Origin: a virus
Strand: one strand, 5' to 3'
Length of the DNA stretch: 64,000 nt
IMG/VR virus record: IMGVR_UViG_3300021142_000014
Coordinates: 1-64,000 of that record
Of the stretch, positions 14,369 to 21,397 are shown in pieces; the stretch's first letter is position 1; each line of letters begins with the position of its first letter. The translations under genes were made by a program, and so were the position numbers. Below the pieces are notes generated by a model, which was not told where the DNA came from, ran no database searches, and saw only the letters and a program-made list of their open reading frames with translations.

Positions 14369-14722
14369 ATGAAAGCAATAGTAGCATCTGCTGATTTTAA
14401 ACTTGATGTAGTTGAGTTTAATGAAAGTAAATCATATGAAACTATACGCGATGCAGTAGATGGCATGTTTGATTGTGTTCGTCTACCTAGTTTAGGTGTA
14501 GACATGTGGGTTAATGATGAAGGTAAATTAAATAACCTTGATTTAAACCCATTTGGTACCGCATTGTGGGTTTCAGAATATGGTATGACTGATATTGTTG
14601 TTGGTGATGTAATTATTACCGGTGGTACTGATGGTGAAGGTAAAACATTAGGTATGACCAATGAGCAGGCAATTGAAGTATTAAAATCTGCTCGTGCAAT
14701 GATGGATGAATTAATTAAATAA
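14369..14722 (+). CDS. Hypothetical protein, possible DUF3846-like
   Basis: 117 aa behind AAGTAAAGGAATAAT. The segments YETIRDAVDGMFDCVRLP, MWVNDEGKLNNLDLNP and a later VVGDVIITGGTDGEGKTLGM follow the layout of small phage proteins of the DUF3846 type (question-residue beta strands, then N-P-A near the middle). This assignment is from memory of the family pattern and is tentative. No enzymatic motif is visible. Confidence 0.55.
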   Translation: MKAIVASADFKLDVVEFNESKSYETIRDAVDGMFDCVRLPSLGVDMWVNDEGKLNNLDLNPFGTALWVSEYGMTDIVVGDVIITGGTDGEGKTLGMTNEQAIEVLKSARAMMDELIK

Positions 14723-14750
14723 CAAATATTAAGTAAGAAAGGTAAGCAAG

Positions 14751-15134
14751 ATGGGATTAGATCAGTATGCATATGCTGTTATGCCGCATCCAGATAATAC
14801 AGATTTGAGTTATGTCTGGACTCATGAACAATATGAAGGCAAAGTCTTTTTAATTGCTCAATGGCGTAAACATCCTAATATTCAAGGTTGGATGGAAAAG
14901 CTATATGAAAGTAAAGGTGGAGAACGTGTTTTCAACTGTCAACCAGTTCGAGTGACATTTCAAGACCTTATTAATCTTAAGTATGCTGTAATAAATGAAA
15001 AGCTTCCAGTAACTCAAGGCTTCTTCTTTGGTGAAAGTCTACCAGAAGATAGAGAAGATGACCTTAAATTTATTGAGGATGCTATGAAAGCTATCGGACA
15101 AGATATGGAAATCTATTACGATAGTTGGTGGTAA
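14751..15134 (+). CDS. Conserved phage protein of the MGLDxY type
   Basis: 127 aa behind AAGAAAGGTAAGCAAG. It starts MGLDQYAYAV, has a W-RKHPNIQGWME segment near 43-53 and LPVTQGFFFGES near 93-104. These mark a small protein family found in many phages of different hosts. The biochemical role is not established to my knowledge. A tRNA-like element begins 8 nt after its stop. Confidence 0.75.
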   Translation: MGLDQYAYAVMPHPDNTDLSYVWTHEQYEGKVFLIAQWRKHPNIQGWMEKLYESKGGERVFNCQPVRVTFQDLINLKYAVINEKLPVTQGFFFGESLPEDREDDLKFIEDAMKAIGQDMEIYYDSWW

Positions 15135-15141
15135 TAAGGTA

Positions 15142-15201
15142 GCCTTGATGGTCGTAGAGTAGGTTCGACTCCTACTCAAGGCACTACGTCGGGATGACGT
15201 T
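15142..15201 (+). ncRNA. tRNA acceptor/T-arm minihelix-like element plus hairpin
   Basis: GCCTT (15142-15146) pairs with AAGGC (15178-15182). GATGGTCGTA follows the 5' strand. The T-arm is GAGTAGG, loop TTCGACT, CCTACTC (15157-15177). The hairpin ACGTC-GGGAT-GACGT (15186-15200) follows. It shares GATGGTCGTA and TTCGACT with 7862-7909. Confidence 0.65.
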
Positions 15202-15234
15202 AAACAAACAAACAAGTAAGAAAGTAGGATAAAC

Positions 15235-15651
15235 ATGGGAGACCGTGGACAAGTACAACTTATTGGTACATATGGATCAGAGCATTCTATCTATCTATAT
15301 ACCCATTGGGGAGCTAGTCATCTAGAAAACGTTGTAGCTGACGCTATAGTACGTGGCAAGGGTCGTTGGAGTGATGACGAATACCTTAACCGTATTATCT
15401 TCAGTGAAATGATTAAAGATGATGTAATGTCTGATACTGGATATGGTATCGGACTTTCTCTTCATGGTGATACATGGAAGTTAGTTGTTGTAAATCACAT
15501 TGACCAAACTGTTGGTATTAAGGTAGTTAACTATGATAAAGTTGACTGGCAAAACTACAACGAAGACGATGTTGTATGGGATTGGGAACTAGAGCCAGTA
15601 CCTTTTGAGGTGTTTGTTTATCTTAATAGTTTAGTTACAACAAAGGAATAA
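15235..15651 (+). CDS. Conserved phage protein of the MGDRxQV type
   Basis: 138 aa behind AAGAAAGTAGGATAAAC. It starts MGDRGQVQLIG, then IYLYTHWGAS, LENVVADAI and RWSDDEYLNRIIFSEM, ending in a beta-rich part with TGYGIGLSLHGD. This is a recognisable hypothetical family in phages and bacteria; its function is not known to me. It is followed 2 nt later by the next small gene. Confidence 0.75.
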   Translation: MGDRGQVQLIGTYGSEHSIYLYTHWGASHLENVVADAIVRGKGRWSDDEYLNRIIFSEMIKDDVMSDTGYGIGLSLHGDTWKLVVVNHIDQTVGIKVVNYDKVDWQNYNEDDVVWDWELEPVPFEVFVYLNSLVTTKE

Positions 15652-15653
15652 TA

Positions 15654-15818
15654 ATGGGTAAAAAATTAGACAAAGCTTTTTATCAATTGAGCAATGAAAC
15701 TCGTCATCACATTAACTTAGCAATGGCTAAGCAAACTGATTTTGAGAATGGATTTGCTCAAGGATTTGCAGAAGCATTACGCATAGTAGCAAATATAAGA
15801 GAGAAGGAGAATGAGTAA
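15654..15818 (+). CDS. Small helical protein
   Basis: 54 aa from the ATG at 15654, overlapping the end of the upstream AAGGAATAATA leader. Helical, with Gly-x-x-x-Gly-like FENGFAQGFAEAL. Its last 14 codons lie in a 41-nt stretch that is duplicated exactly at 16070-16110. It overlaps the next gene by 8 nt. Confidence 0.65.
   Translation: MGKKLDKAFYQLSNETRHHINLAMAKQTDFENGFAQGFAEALRIVANIREKENE
15769..15809 (+). repeat. 41-nt direct repeat, copy 1 (coding and RBS)
   Basis: Exact 41-nt sequence from CAGAAGCATTACGCATAGTA to the GAGAAGGAG ribosome-binding site. Copy 2 is at 16070-16110. Here it encodes the C-terminus of 15654-15818 and carries the RBS of 15811. Confidence 0.95.
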
Positions 15819-15993
15819 AACATATATATATAATGTACAGTTTGTGTTTGACTATGCTGTGCTCATAACTACGATTACATCTGACTCTGAAGATGACGAT
15901 GTAATTGAAAAAGAAGCATTGGGATGGTTAGAACACAATGGATTTGCTATTAAAAATACTATCAATGATATAATTATTGAGGAAATAGAATAG
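15811..15993 (+). CDS. Small acidic protein
   Basis: 60 aa, ATG at 15811 behind GAGAAGGAGA. N-terminal beta segment (YIYNVQFVFDYAVLITTI) followed by an acidic helix. It resembles 16113-16301 in layout (short beta start, conversion to acidic helix), so the two may be paralogues separated by the ribozyme and the repeat. A hammerhead-like motif begins 7 nt after its stop. Confidence 0.6.
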   Translation: MSKTYIYNVQFVFDYAVLITTITSDSEDDDVIEKEALGWLEHNGFAIKNTINDIIIEEIE

Positions 15994-15999
15994 TAAAGA

Positions 16000-16059
16000 A
16001 TCGAAACGCCGGGAGGCGTCTGTATGGATTAGCCACCATGCATTGATAAGATAGGCTAA
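16000..16059 (+). ncRNA. Hammerhead ribozyme-like motif 3 with U3-A8 core variant
   Basis: Stem II is ATC/GAT. GAA (16003-16005) matches consensus. Stem III is ACGCC-GGGA-GGCGT, and predicted cleavage is after C16020 (GTC triplet). Stem I is TGTATGG/CCATGCA. The core reads TTGATAA (16043-16049) instead of CTGATGA, so C3 and G8, which pair in the active hammerhead, have both changed to U and A. The stem I loop TTAGCC pairs with GGCTAA (16054-16059). Confidence 0.65.
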
Positions 16060-16069
16060 TAGTAAGGAA

Positions 16070-16110
16070 CAGAAGCATTACGCATAGTAGCAAATATAAG
16101 AGAGAAGGAG
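16070..16110 (+). repeat. 41-nt direct repeat, copy 2 (non-coding, supplies RBS)
   Basis: Identical to 15769-15809. Here it is non-coding and ends in the GAGAAGGAG ribosome-binding site of 16113-16301. It lies just downstream of ribozyme motif 3. Confidence 0.95.
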
Positions 16111-16112
16111 TA

Positions 16113-16301
16113 ATGAAAGAATACTACACAAGAGTTTCTATGGACGTTCTTGTTATAGCAAAAAATCCTGAAGAAGCAACTGATAAATTGAATCAATGGT
16201 TGGATGGTCAACAATTGATTGACAAATCAACAGGGTCTGACTTCTGGTGGGACGACATTAATTGGGATGACTGGACTGCTGTAGAATCAGAAAAAGAATA
16301 A
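16113..16301 (+). CDS. Small acidic protein
   Basis: 62 aa, ATG 2 nt after the GAGAAGGAG of repeat copy 2. The first strand (YYTRVSMDVLVIAKNPEEATDKL) resembles proteins that sense or bind through a beta-alpha unit. The C-terminus is Trp/Asp-rich (FWWDDINWDDW). Function unknown. The next gene begins 1 nt downstream. Confidence 0.6.
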   Translation: MKEYYTRVSMDVLVIAKNPEEATDKLNQWLDGQQLIDKSTGSDFWWDDINWDDWTAVESEKE

Positions 16302-16302
16302 A

Positions 16303-16548
16303 ATGGATATGAACTGGCGAGATGATGCCGCTTGCATTGGTGCCTCTATTGATATTTTCTTTATAGATGAAAAAGGTAGAGGTGCTAATGCAAAGTTAGC
16401 AGAAGCTAAACAATATTGCGATTCTTGTCGGGTTCGTGAAAATTGTCTTAATTACGCTATGGAAAATAACATATATGTTGGTATCTATGGTGGATTAAGT
16501 AATAAAAAACGTAGAGAAATGAAAAGAAAGAATGGATTATGGGTTTAA
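16303..16548 (+). CDS. WhiB-like transcription factor
   Basis: 81 aa. Four cysteines in the WhiB arrangement, C11 and C39-x2-C42-x5-C48, would hold a [4Fe-4S] cluster. GIYGGLS (about 59-65) is the glycine turn and a basic tail (KKRREMKRK) follows. WhiB proteins bind region 4 of the primary sigma factor in actinobacteria and alter promoter choice. The family is essentially restricted to Actinobacteria and their phages, which places the host. Confidence 0.93.
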   Translation: MDMNWRDDAACIGASIDIFFIDEKGRGANAKLAEAKQYCDSCRVRENCLNYAMENNIYVGIYGGLSNKKRREMKRKNGLWV

Positions 16549-16667
16549 CTTTAAATGATTTTGGTTTAAAATCACCAACTACATTAGCAGAAGCTGAAGC
16601 TGTTATATCTAATTTATTAGATCGTTGTGATCAATTAGAAGAAATAATTATAGAAATGGAAACATAA
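16539..16667 (+). CDS. Small helical protein
   Basis: 42 aa from the ATG at 16539, overlapping the WhiB gene end by 10 nt, and sharing a TAATG junction with the next gene. It starts MGLTLNDFGL, then a helix rich in Leu, Ile and Glu with one Cys. Too short for the longer-ORF threshold, but both junctions argue it is real. Function unknown. Confidence 0.55.
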   Translation: MGLTLNDFGLKSPTTLAEAEAVISNLLDRCDQLEEIIIEMET

Positions 16668-16870
16668 TGGAATATCATTTTGTAGTAAACTGGTCTGAAG
16701 AAAATGGCTGGGTTATAGATTGGGAAATTACCATTGCTAAATTTAAGGGTAATAATGTATACATTCCTAACATAGATGAATGGGTATTTCCTGGTAAAGA
16801 TACAGAAACAGGAGACAAAGAAAAACAATTAATTGATTTATTAGAAAAAGCATTAGATAATATAAAGTAA
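16667..16870 (+). CDS. Small protein, 67 aa
   Basis: TAATG overlap with the previous gene. N-terminal half Trp-rich and beta-like (MEYHFVVNWSEENGWVIDW), C-terminal half an acidic/basic helix ending ALDNIK. No Cys. The next gene starts after AGTAAGGAACAAAT. Function unknown. Confidence 0.6.
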   Translation: MEYHFVVNWSEENGWVIDWEITIAKFKGNNVYIPNIDEWVFPGKDTETGDKEKQLIDLLEKALDNIK

Positions 16871-16879
16871 GGAACAAAT

Positions 16880-17035
16880 ATGCAAAAACATACTGCAATA
16901 GAACAATGGGAAATATACAAAGTATTACAATGTGTTCTTGAAGCAAAGAAAAATATCCAAGGAGGTGAGTACAATAAAGCTATACAATCCCTTAATTCAT
17001 GTTTATGGATGATGGGTATAGATGGATTAGAATAA
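16880..17035 (+). CDS. Small helical protein, 51 aa
   Basis: ATG at 16880 behind AAGTAAGGAACAAAT. Amphipathic helix with two Cys (C18, C41) and a hydrophobic end CLWMMGIDGL. An internal AAGGAGGTGAG is a near-perfect Shine-Dalgarno, but no second start follows it in frame within normal distance. Function unknown. Confidence 0.55.
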   Translation: MQKHTAIEQWEIYKVLQCVLEAKKNIQGGEYNKAIQSLNSCLWMMGIDGLE

Positions 17036-17046
17036 GTTAGGATAAT

Positions 17047-17289
17047 ATGATAGTAAGTAATGAAGCTAAGTTGCAGAAGGTAAGCTCAATAGTAGATGAG
17101 ATCAGTAAACTAGAGTATCGGTTTAATGAACTATTAGCTGGGTTTAAACTCTACAATGAACACAAAGGTACGTTTGACATTGATCTATATGAGAAAAGTC
17201 TAGCGTTGTTCAATAATGCCATAGCAGCATTAGAGGAACAAATGATTAATTTTCATAACCTTTTACGAGAACTGAAAGGAACATTATAG
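17047..17289 (+). CDS. Coiled-coil-like small protein
   Basis: 80 aa behind AGTTAGGATAAT. Heptad-like spacing of Leu, Ile and Val over most of its length suggests a coiled coil. A hammerhead-like motif begins 6 nt after the stop codon. Function unknown. Confidence 0.6.
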   Translation: MIVSNEAKLQKVSSIVDEISKLEYRFNELLAGFKLYNEHKGTFDIDLYEKSLALFNNAIAALEEQMINFHNLLRELKGTL

Positions 17290-17294
17290 TAAGT

Positions 17295-17352
17295 ATCGAA
17301 ACGCCGGGAGGCGTTTATGGGAGATTGCCTACCCATACTGATGATGATAGGC
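17295..17352 (+). ncRNA. Hammerhead ribozyme-like motif 4
   Basis: Stem II is ATC/GAT. GAA (17298-17300) matches consensus, and stem III is ACGCC-GGGA-GGCGT. Predicted cleavage is after T17315. Stem I is TATGGG/CCCATA, and the core CTGATGA is at 17338-17344, with one extra T before stem II. The stem I loop GCCT(A) pairs with (T)AGGC at 17348-17352. Confidence 0.68.
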
Positions 17353-17378
17353 TATAATAAAGAAAGGAGGAATAAACT

Positions 17379-18068
17379 ATGGTTAGTAAGTTATCTGATG
17401 TAATTTCTAAAGTTCAAAAACTACTCCGTGTTGCAGAAAGTAGCGACAAGATCGGTGAAGTTGAAGCAGCTCAGTCATTAGCTCAAGAGTTAATTACTAA
17501 GTATCAGATTGAAGAAGCTATGTTAAATAACCATATTGGTGAAGGTGGAATCATATCTCTTCGAGTAGAAACACCTAAACCATATGCTATTGATAAGAGT
17601 GTTTTGCTTAACTCTATTGCTAAATATAACTTTTGTAAAGTTCTACGCGGCGATACATACTGCATGATATATGGTTATGAAAGCGACATACAATTATGTA
17701 TTGCATTATACAATGCATTGTCTCTTCATATGATCAATGAGATGAGAGTTAAATTACATAAAACTAATGAAATTAAAGCAGAAAGACATCCTAAAGCTTG
17801 GGCTAAAGGTTTCTTCAGTGGATATGCTATATCTATAGAAGAACGTATAAGGTTTTCTAAGTCTAAAGTTATTAAGGAAGTTGAGTCTGATGTTAGCAAA
17901 TCTTTAGAGCTTGTAGTTAGAGATAAACAACATGCTATTGAAGAATACTTTCAAAAGTTAGACCGTAAGAAAGCTACTGATCGTAAATTAACCTCAGTTT
18001 CTGGCTACCGTGCTGGTATAGACAGTGGCAAAGAAGCTAATATTAATCAATTAACAATAGAAGGATAG
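17379..18068 (+). CDS. DUF2786-domain protein
   Basis: 229 aa behind AAGAAAGGAGGAATAAACT. The N-terminal 40 residues (ISKVQKLLRVAESS..GEVEAAQSLAQELITKYQIE) are a clear DUF2786 signature, a short helical domain found in phage and bacterial proteins. The rest is mixed, with a basic C-terminal end containing a DRKKATDRK stretch. The molecular function of DUF2786 is not established. Confidence 0.82.
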   Translation: MVSKLSDVISKVQKLLRVAESSDKIGEVEAAQSLAQELITKYQIEEAMLNNHIGEGGIISLRVETPKPYAIDKSVLLNSIAKYNFCKVLRGDTYCMIYGYESDIQLCIALYNALSLHMINEMRVKLHKTNEIKAERHPKAWAKGFFSGYAISIEERIRFSKSKVIKEVESDVSKSLELVVRDKQHAIEEYFQKLDRKKATDRKLTSVSGYRAGIDSGKEANINQLTIEG

Positions 18069-18073
18069 ATAAA

Positions 18074-18394
18074 ATGAGTAAGATTATTAATGGTTGGAAG
18101 TTAAAGCAATTAGCAGCAACTCTACCAGATAATAAAGGAATTGAATGGGTTGACGAAGCTAAATGCAACGGCAAAAACGTAGATGATTTTGTCTATGCTA
18201 GCGCAATGCCTACATTGAGTCAACGCCATAAGCTTAAGAAAACTTGCGAAGGTTGCCCCGTTATGCTAACTTGTAGGTACGAAGCTGTTCGTAACCTTGA
18301 AGAAGGTTGGTGGGGTGGCATGGACGAAAAAGAACGTGCAGTATGGGCAGCGGAGGAGCTGTTTAATGAAGATAGCTTACATACTACTATATGA
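18074..18394 (+). CDS. WhiB-like transcription factor
   Basis: 106 aa. Cysteines C31 and C58-x2-C61-x5-C67 form the [4Fe-4S] ligand set, followed by GWWGGMDEKER (about 77-87), the WhiB G-W-W-G-G turn. The N-terminus is extended compared with the shortest WhiB proteins. It would act on the host sigma factor to redirect transcription. The second WhiB in the plus-strand block. Confidence 0.93.
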   Translation: MSKIINGWKLKQLAATLPDNKGIEWVDEAKCNGKNVDDFVYASAMPTLSQRHKLKKTCEGCPVMLTCRYEAVRNLEEGWWGGMDEKERAVWAAEELFNEDSLHTTI

Positions 18395-18557
18395 CATTGG
18401 AGATGGCGCTGCCGAAGTCTCTGGGGTCTATTCTAGTTTAACATCTGCTAAAAATGCTGTAGGTGTTGGTATAGAATGGAAAGAAAACCTTGCTGGTCTT
18501 TGGGAAGCATATACTGATCGTTTATGGTATATCGAAGCTCATGGGTTGCAGGATTAA
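18366..18557 (+). CDS. Small protein, 63 aa
   Basis: I use the internal ATG at 18366, behind GGAGGAGCTGTTTA; the frame is open further upstream inside the WhiB gene but without such a site. It overlaps the WhiB gene by 29 nt. Alternating hydrophobic start (MKIAYILLYDIGDGAAEVSGVYSS is beta-like), then a Trp/Glu-rich region. Function unknown. Confidence 0.6.
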   Translation: MKIAYILLYDIGDGAAEVSGVYSSLTSAKNAVGVGIEWKENLAGLWEAYTDRLWYIEAHGLQD

Positions 18558-18567
18558 AGGATAAGCA

Positions 18568-18879
18568 ATGGATATATTTGATAGTAACGAAGATAAAATA
18601 AATTTAACAATGGTTGCTTATGAAGTTGGCATGGCTACACTTGGTAAAATCATTGATTATTATAATCAAATGTTGTTAATTACAGTTACCCAACTGTCAG
18701 AGCTTTCTGATAAAACACCCAATGAAATTAGAATAGAAATAGAAACTCAGCTTGGTTTGCTAGGTGCAATGGATACTTACTTAGAAAGATTGCAAGCAAC
18801 TTCTGACTTTAATAAAGAAATGCTTGGCATTACTGACGAGGATGTTGAAAGAATACTTGACGAATTCCCAGAAGATTAA
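18568..18879 (+). CDS. Helical protein, 103 aa
   Basis: Last gene of the plus-strand block, behind AAAGGATAAGCA. Helical with many Leu, Met and Glu and an acidic C-terminus (DEFPED). It ends at 18879, one base before the terminase gene ends on the other strand. Function unknown. Confidence 0.65.
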   Translation: MDIFDSNEDKINLTMVAYEVGMATLGKIIDYYNQMLLITVTQLSELSDKTPNEIRIEIETQLGLLGAMDTYLERLQATSDFNKEMLGITDEDVERILDEFPED

Positions 18880-18880
18880 C

Positions 18881-20881
18881 TTATATCTTCTTTTGACTTC
18901 TAGACATACCACCGTAGTCTCTTGCAGAACGCGCAGCACCAAACTTTTGTAGTTTCTGTCTAGCACTTATAGGCCCATTGTCTGCACCATTGCGGGTGTG
19001 GTATCCACCCTTAGCACCTGGATAAAGATCTGTATTACTTAACCTATCACGCATCTCTAGCTTAACAAAGTTATCTTCAAGCAATGCATCAACAATTACC
19101 ATGATACAGTCAGAAAGATCTTCTGTGCGTATAGGTCCAAAGTCTTGCTTACGCACTCGACCATTCACTTCTTGCAAGAACTTAAGTTCCTGTTCTAATA
19201 GACTAGTTCCATCAGGACCGTAGTTATCACGATATGAATGGATCCAATTCATACCAATAGCAGACTTAAAACGCTCTGCTCTACGCATATTGCTTTGCCC
19301 AGTAAACTTTTCCTCACGAATGATTACCTTGTGTGGAGGATTTACTTGCTTAAGACGTTTTTTTAGCCTAGGCAGCGTAACAAATGCTCCGTACTGGTCA
19401 AACGAAAAGACCTTGGTTGTTCTAAAATCACACAGCGTTCTTACGAGCTCTTCTTCGATCTCTTCATAGTCTATTTGATTATCTTCGTAATCTTCTGGAT
19501 TCCATACTTTAATCCAGTCTATGATAACGTGATACCATTCTTCACCATCTTCTTGGTCCGGTATCTTTTCAACGTGTCCAATCATCGCTGCTGTGTTAGC
19601 ACCACTCTTTGAAGGGTCGCAGTGTCCTTGATAGATTATGCTAAATTTACCTTCATATTGTGGCTCTAAAATGATGAGATCACCGTCTGCATTAACATAT
19701 GGTTCAAACATACGCTCTACCATCTTAGGGTTGAGGTAAGCATTAGTAACTTCAGCCCATTGAGAAAGACGCTCTACCTTGAATGCATCAGGTTCACGCT
19801 TCTCTAAACGCTTCATAGATTCATCGTATGCCTGTGGAGCACCACGGAAATTAAACCCACCAGTTGCTCTTGGGTCATCCCAGTCTTCGTAAGGTCCCCA
19901 CGATGGCAACTGCACCATCATCATATCTGGATAGGATGGAGTATTTGTTTCATTATCTCGTTCTATAGCAGACTCATATAGGCTATATGCTTTACCAACT
20001 TTGGTGAATGGAGATGTTGGAATATAAATAAACCCATCTTTACCAAATTGGTCCAATGCAGGAGTAATAGCATTATATACTTCTTCACTCGTACGTGAAC
20101 CACCCGTACCAACTAACATGTGTGCAAACTCATCGAACATAACGCCAAAAGCCGCAGCACCACGACTAGCTTTAGAGTTACTTGTAACAGCCATGTTTCT
20201 GATTGATGCAATCAAACGACTAGGGCGAATGCCTCTAGCTTCGAACGCTGCAATTCTACGAAGGTCAGCAGGTGTACGCAATGCAAGAAAGTGCTCCTTA
20301 GCATCAGCGATATATGGCTGAAAGCATGGAGCATCAATGATAGTGTTAGCAAGGTCAGCAAACTGGAATTGTTTGGCCTGTTGAATGTTGGTAGCCACAC
20401 AGAACATATACATGTCCTTAGACTTGTCGATACCGTAATGGTACTGAGGATCATCTAGCATAAGCAGGCCCCAGTTGATATAAGCACCTATGATACCACC
20501 GATGTGGCCTTTACCACCACGACGGCCTGTGATGTTTACCACTTCACGGAAATGCTTATAGCCATTATCTTTAAGATAAGCTACACGTTCAAGAACATCA
20601 GGAGACACACCAATACTTGTGCCATTGCGATCGAATCCCTTTGTCCATCCATCAATGACTTCATAATCATAATCTGTCATATGCTCTGTCTCTAAGCATA
20701 TGAGACGAAGTAGAGTCTTTTGGCGTGGATATAGCCTACGTCCCAAGAACTCTGGATGCTCAGCAAACGTGACAATATCAGGGAGATCTGGTGTCTCGAT
20801 TAAGCTTTTTTTAGCTATCTCGAAGAAGTCATGCTGACCCTTGAGGATATTAGCATTACTATTTTTGGTTACTTTTGCCAT
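18881..20881 (-). CDS. terL: Terminase large subunit
   Basis: 666 aa. Walker A-like GRRGGKG near 119-125, Walker B GVMFDEF near 246-252, and a C-terminal nuclease region with an Asp in GHCDPSKSG (about 422) and in FSFDQYG (about 500). The protein is the ATPase and nuclease motor that cuts concatemers and fills the prohead through the portal. Length and domain order fit tailed-phage large terminases. Stop codons of this gene and the convergent plus-strand gene lie 1 nt apart, so no terminator fits between them. Upstream partners 20881-22704 overlap or abut it. Confidence 0.92.
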   Translation of the reverse strand: MAKVTKNSNANILKGQHDFFEIAKKSLIETPDLPDIVTFAEHPEFLGRRLYPRQKTLLRLICLETEHMTDYDYEVIDGWTKGFDRNGTSIGVSPDVLERVAYLKDNGYKHFREVVNITGRRGGKGHIGGIIGAYINWGLLMLDDPQYHYGIDKSKDMYMFCVATNIQQAKQFQFADLANTIIDAPCFQPYIADAKEHFLALRTPADLRRIAAFEARGIRPSRLIASIRNMAVTSNSKASRGAAAFGVMFDEFAHMLVGTGGSRTSEEVYNAITPALDQFGKDGFIYIPTSPFTKVGKAYSLYESAIERDNETNTPSYPDMMMVQLPSWGPYEDWDDPRATGGFNFRGAPQAYDESMKRLEKREPDAFKVERLSQWAEVTNAYLNPKMVERMFEPYVNADGDLIILEPQYEGKFSIIYQGHCDPSKSGANTAAMIGHVEKIPDQEDGEEWYHVIIDWIKVWNPEDYEDNQIDYEEIEEELVRTLCDFRTTKVFSFDQYGAFVTLPRLKKRLKQVNPPHKVIIREEKFTGQSNMRRAERFKSAIGMNWIHSYRDNYGPDGTSLLEQELKFLQEVNGRVRKQDFGPIRTEDLSDCIMVIVDALLEDNFVKLEMRDRLSNTDLYPGAKGGYHTRNGADNGPISARQKLQKFGAARSARDYGGMSRSQKKI

Positions 20882-21396
20882 TAATTACTTAGTATACCAT
20901 TACTGTGCTGAAATGCATCGTTAGCAACTGCCTTATAATGATCTTCATCATCACCAGTCTCCGTATTAACACTATGTTTACCCATAATACCATTGATTAA
21001 AAAACGGCAATGTTCATGTTTGCCAATTCCTTCACGCATAATATCTTTTTTATCTGGGTCATATGTATTCATAAGTCGACGGTTTAATTGCCTTATAGCC
21101 TCGTGATGACGACCATACATATCAGCATAGTGATCCATGAATGCACGACTCATTGAACCAAACTGGTCTCCCATAGCTTGGTTAAATTCCTGCTCATTAG
21201 CAATAGCATAGCGTTCTGACCACTTCATTGCTGCCTTCTTTTCTTTTTTGCTTTCACGTTCTTGACTCTTGTGAATGGCGTATAATTGTATCTCAGCGTC
21301 TCTACGAGTTTTGTGAGTTCCAAGAGTTCTACTACCGTCTTCCGTTTTGACATAGTATTTACCGTTCTCATGTACGATAATGGCAATCTTTAACAT
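20881..21396 (-). CDS. Hypothetical protein with internal MKWSERYA tag
   Basis: 171 aa. The N-terminal 45 residues carry a YYVKTEDGSRTLGTHKTRRDAE motif of a small domain found at the edges of many phage virion proteins (G-x-Y-x-V...LG.h.t...A..QL.AI). Then KKAAMKWSERYAIANEQ places the WNxRYA-type tag at about residue 57. The rest is helical and His-rich. An alternative start at that MKW would give a tagged protein of about 115 aa. It shares a base with the terminase gene start. Confidence 0.72.
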   Translation of the reverse strand: MLKIAIIVHENGKYYVKTEDGSRTLGTHKTRRDAEIQLYAIHKSQERESKKEKKAAMKWSERYAIANEQEFNQAMGDQFGSMSRAFMDHYADMYGRHHEAIRQLNRRLMNTYDPDKKDIMREGIGKHEHCRFLINGIMGKHSVNTETGDDEDHYKAVANDAFQHSNGILSN

Positions 21397-21397
21397 A

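Noticed and set aside
18880-18883. Bidirectional terminator between the convergent genes
   Set aside because: There is 1 nt between stop codons and no hairpin with T-run.
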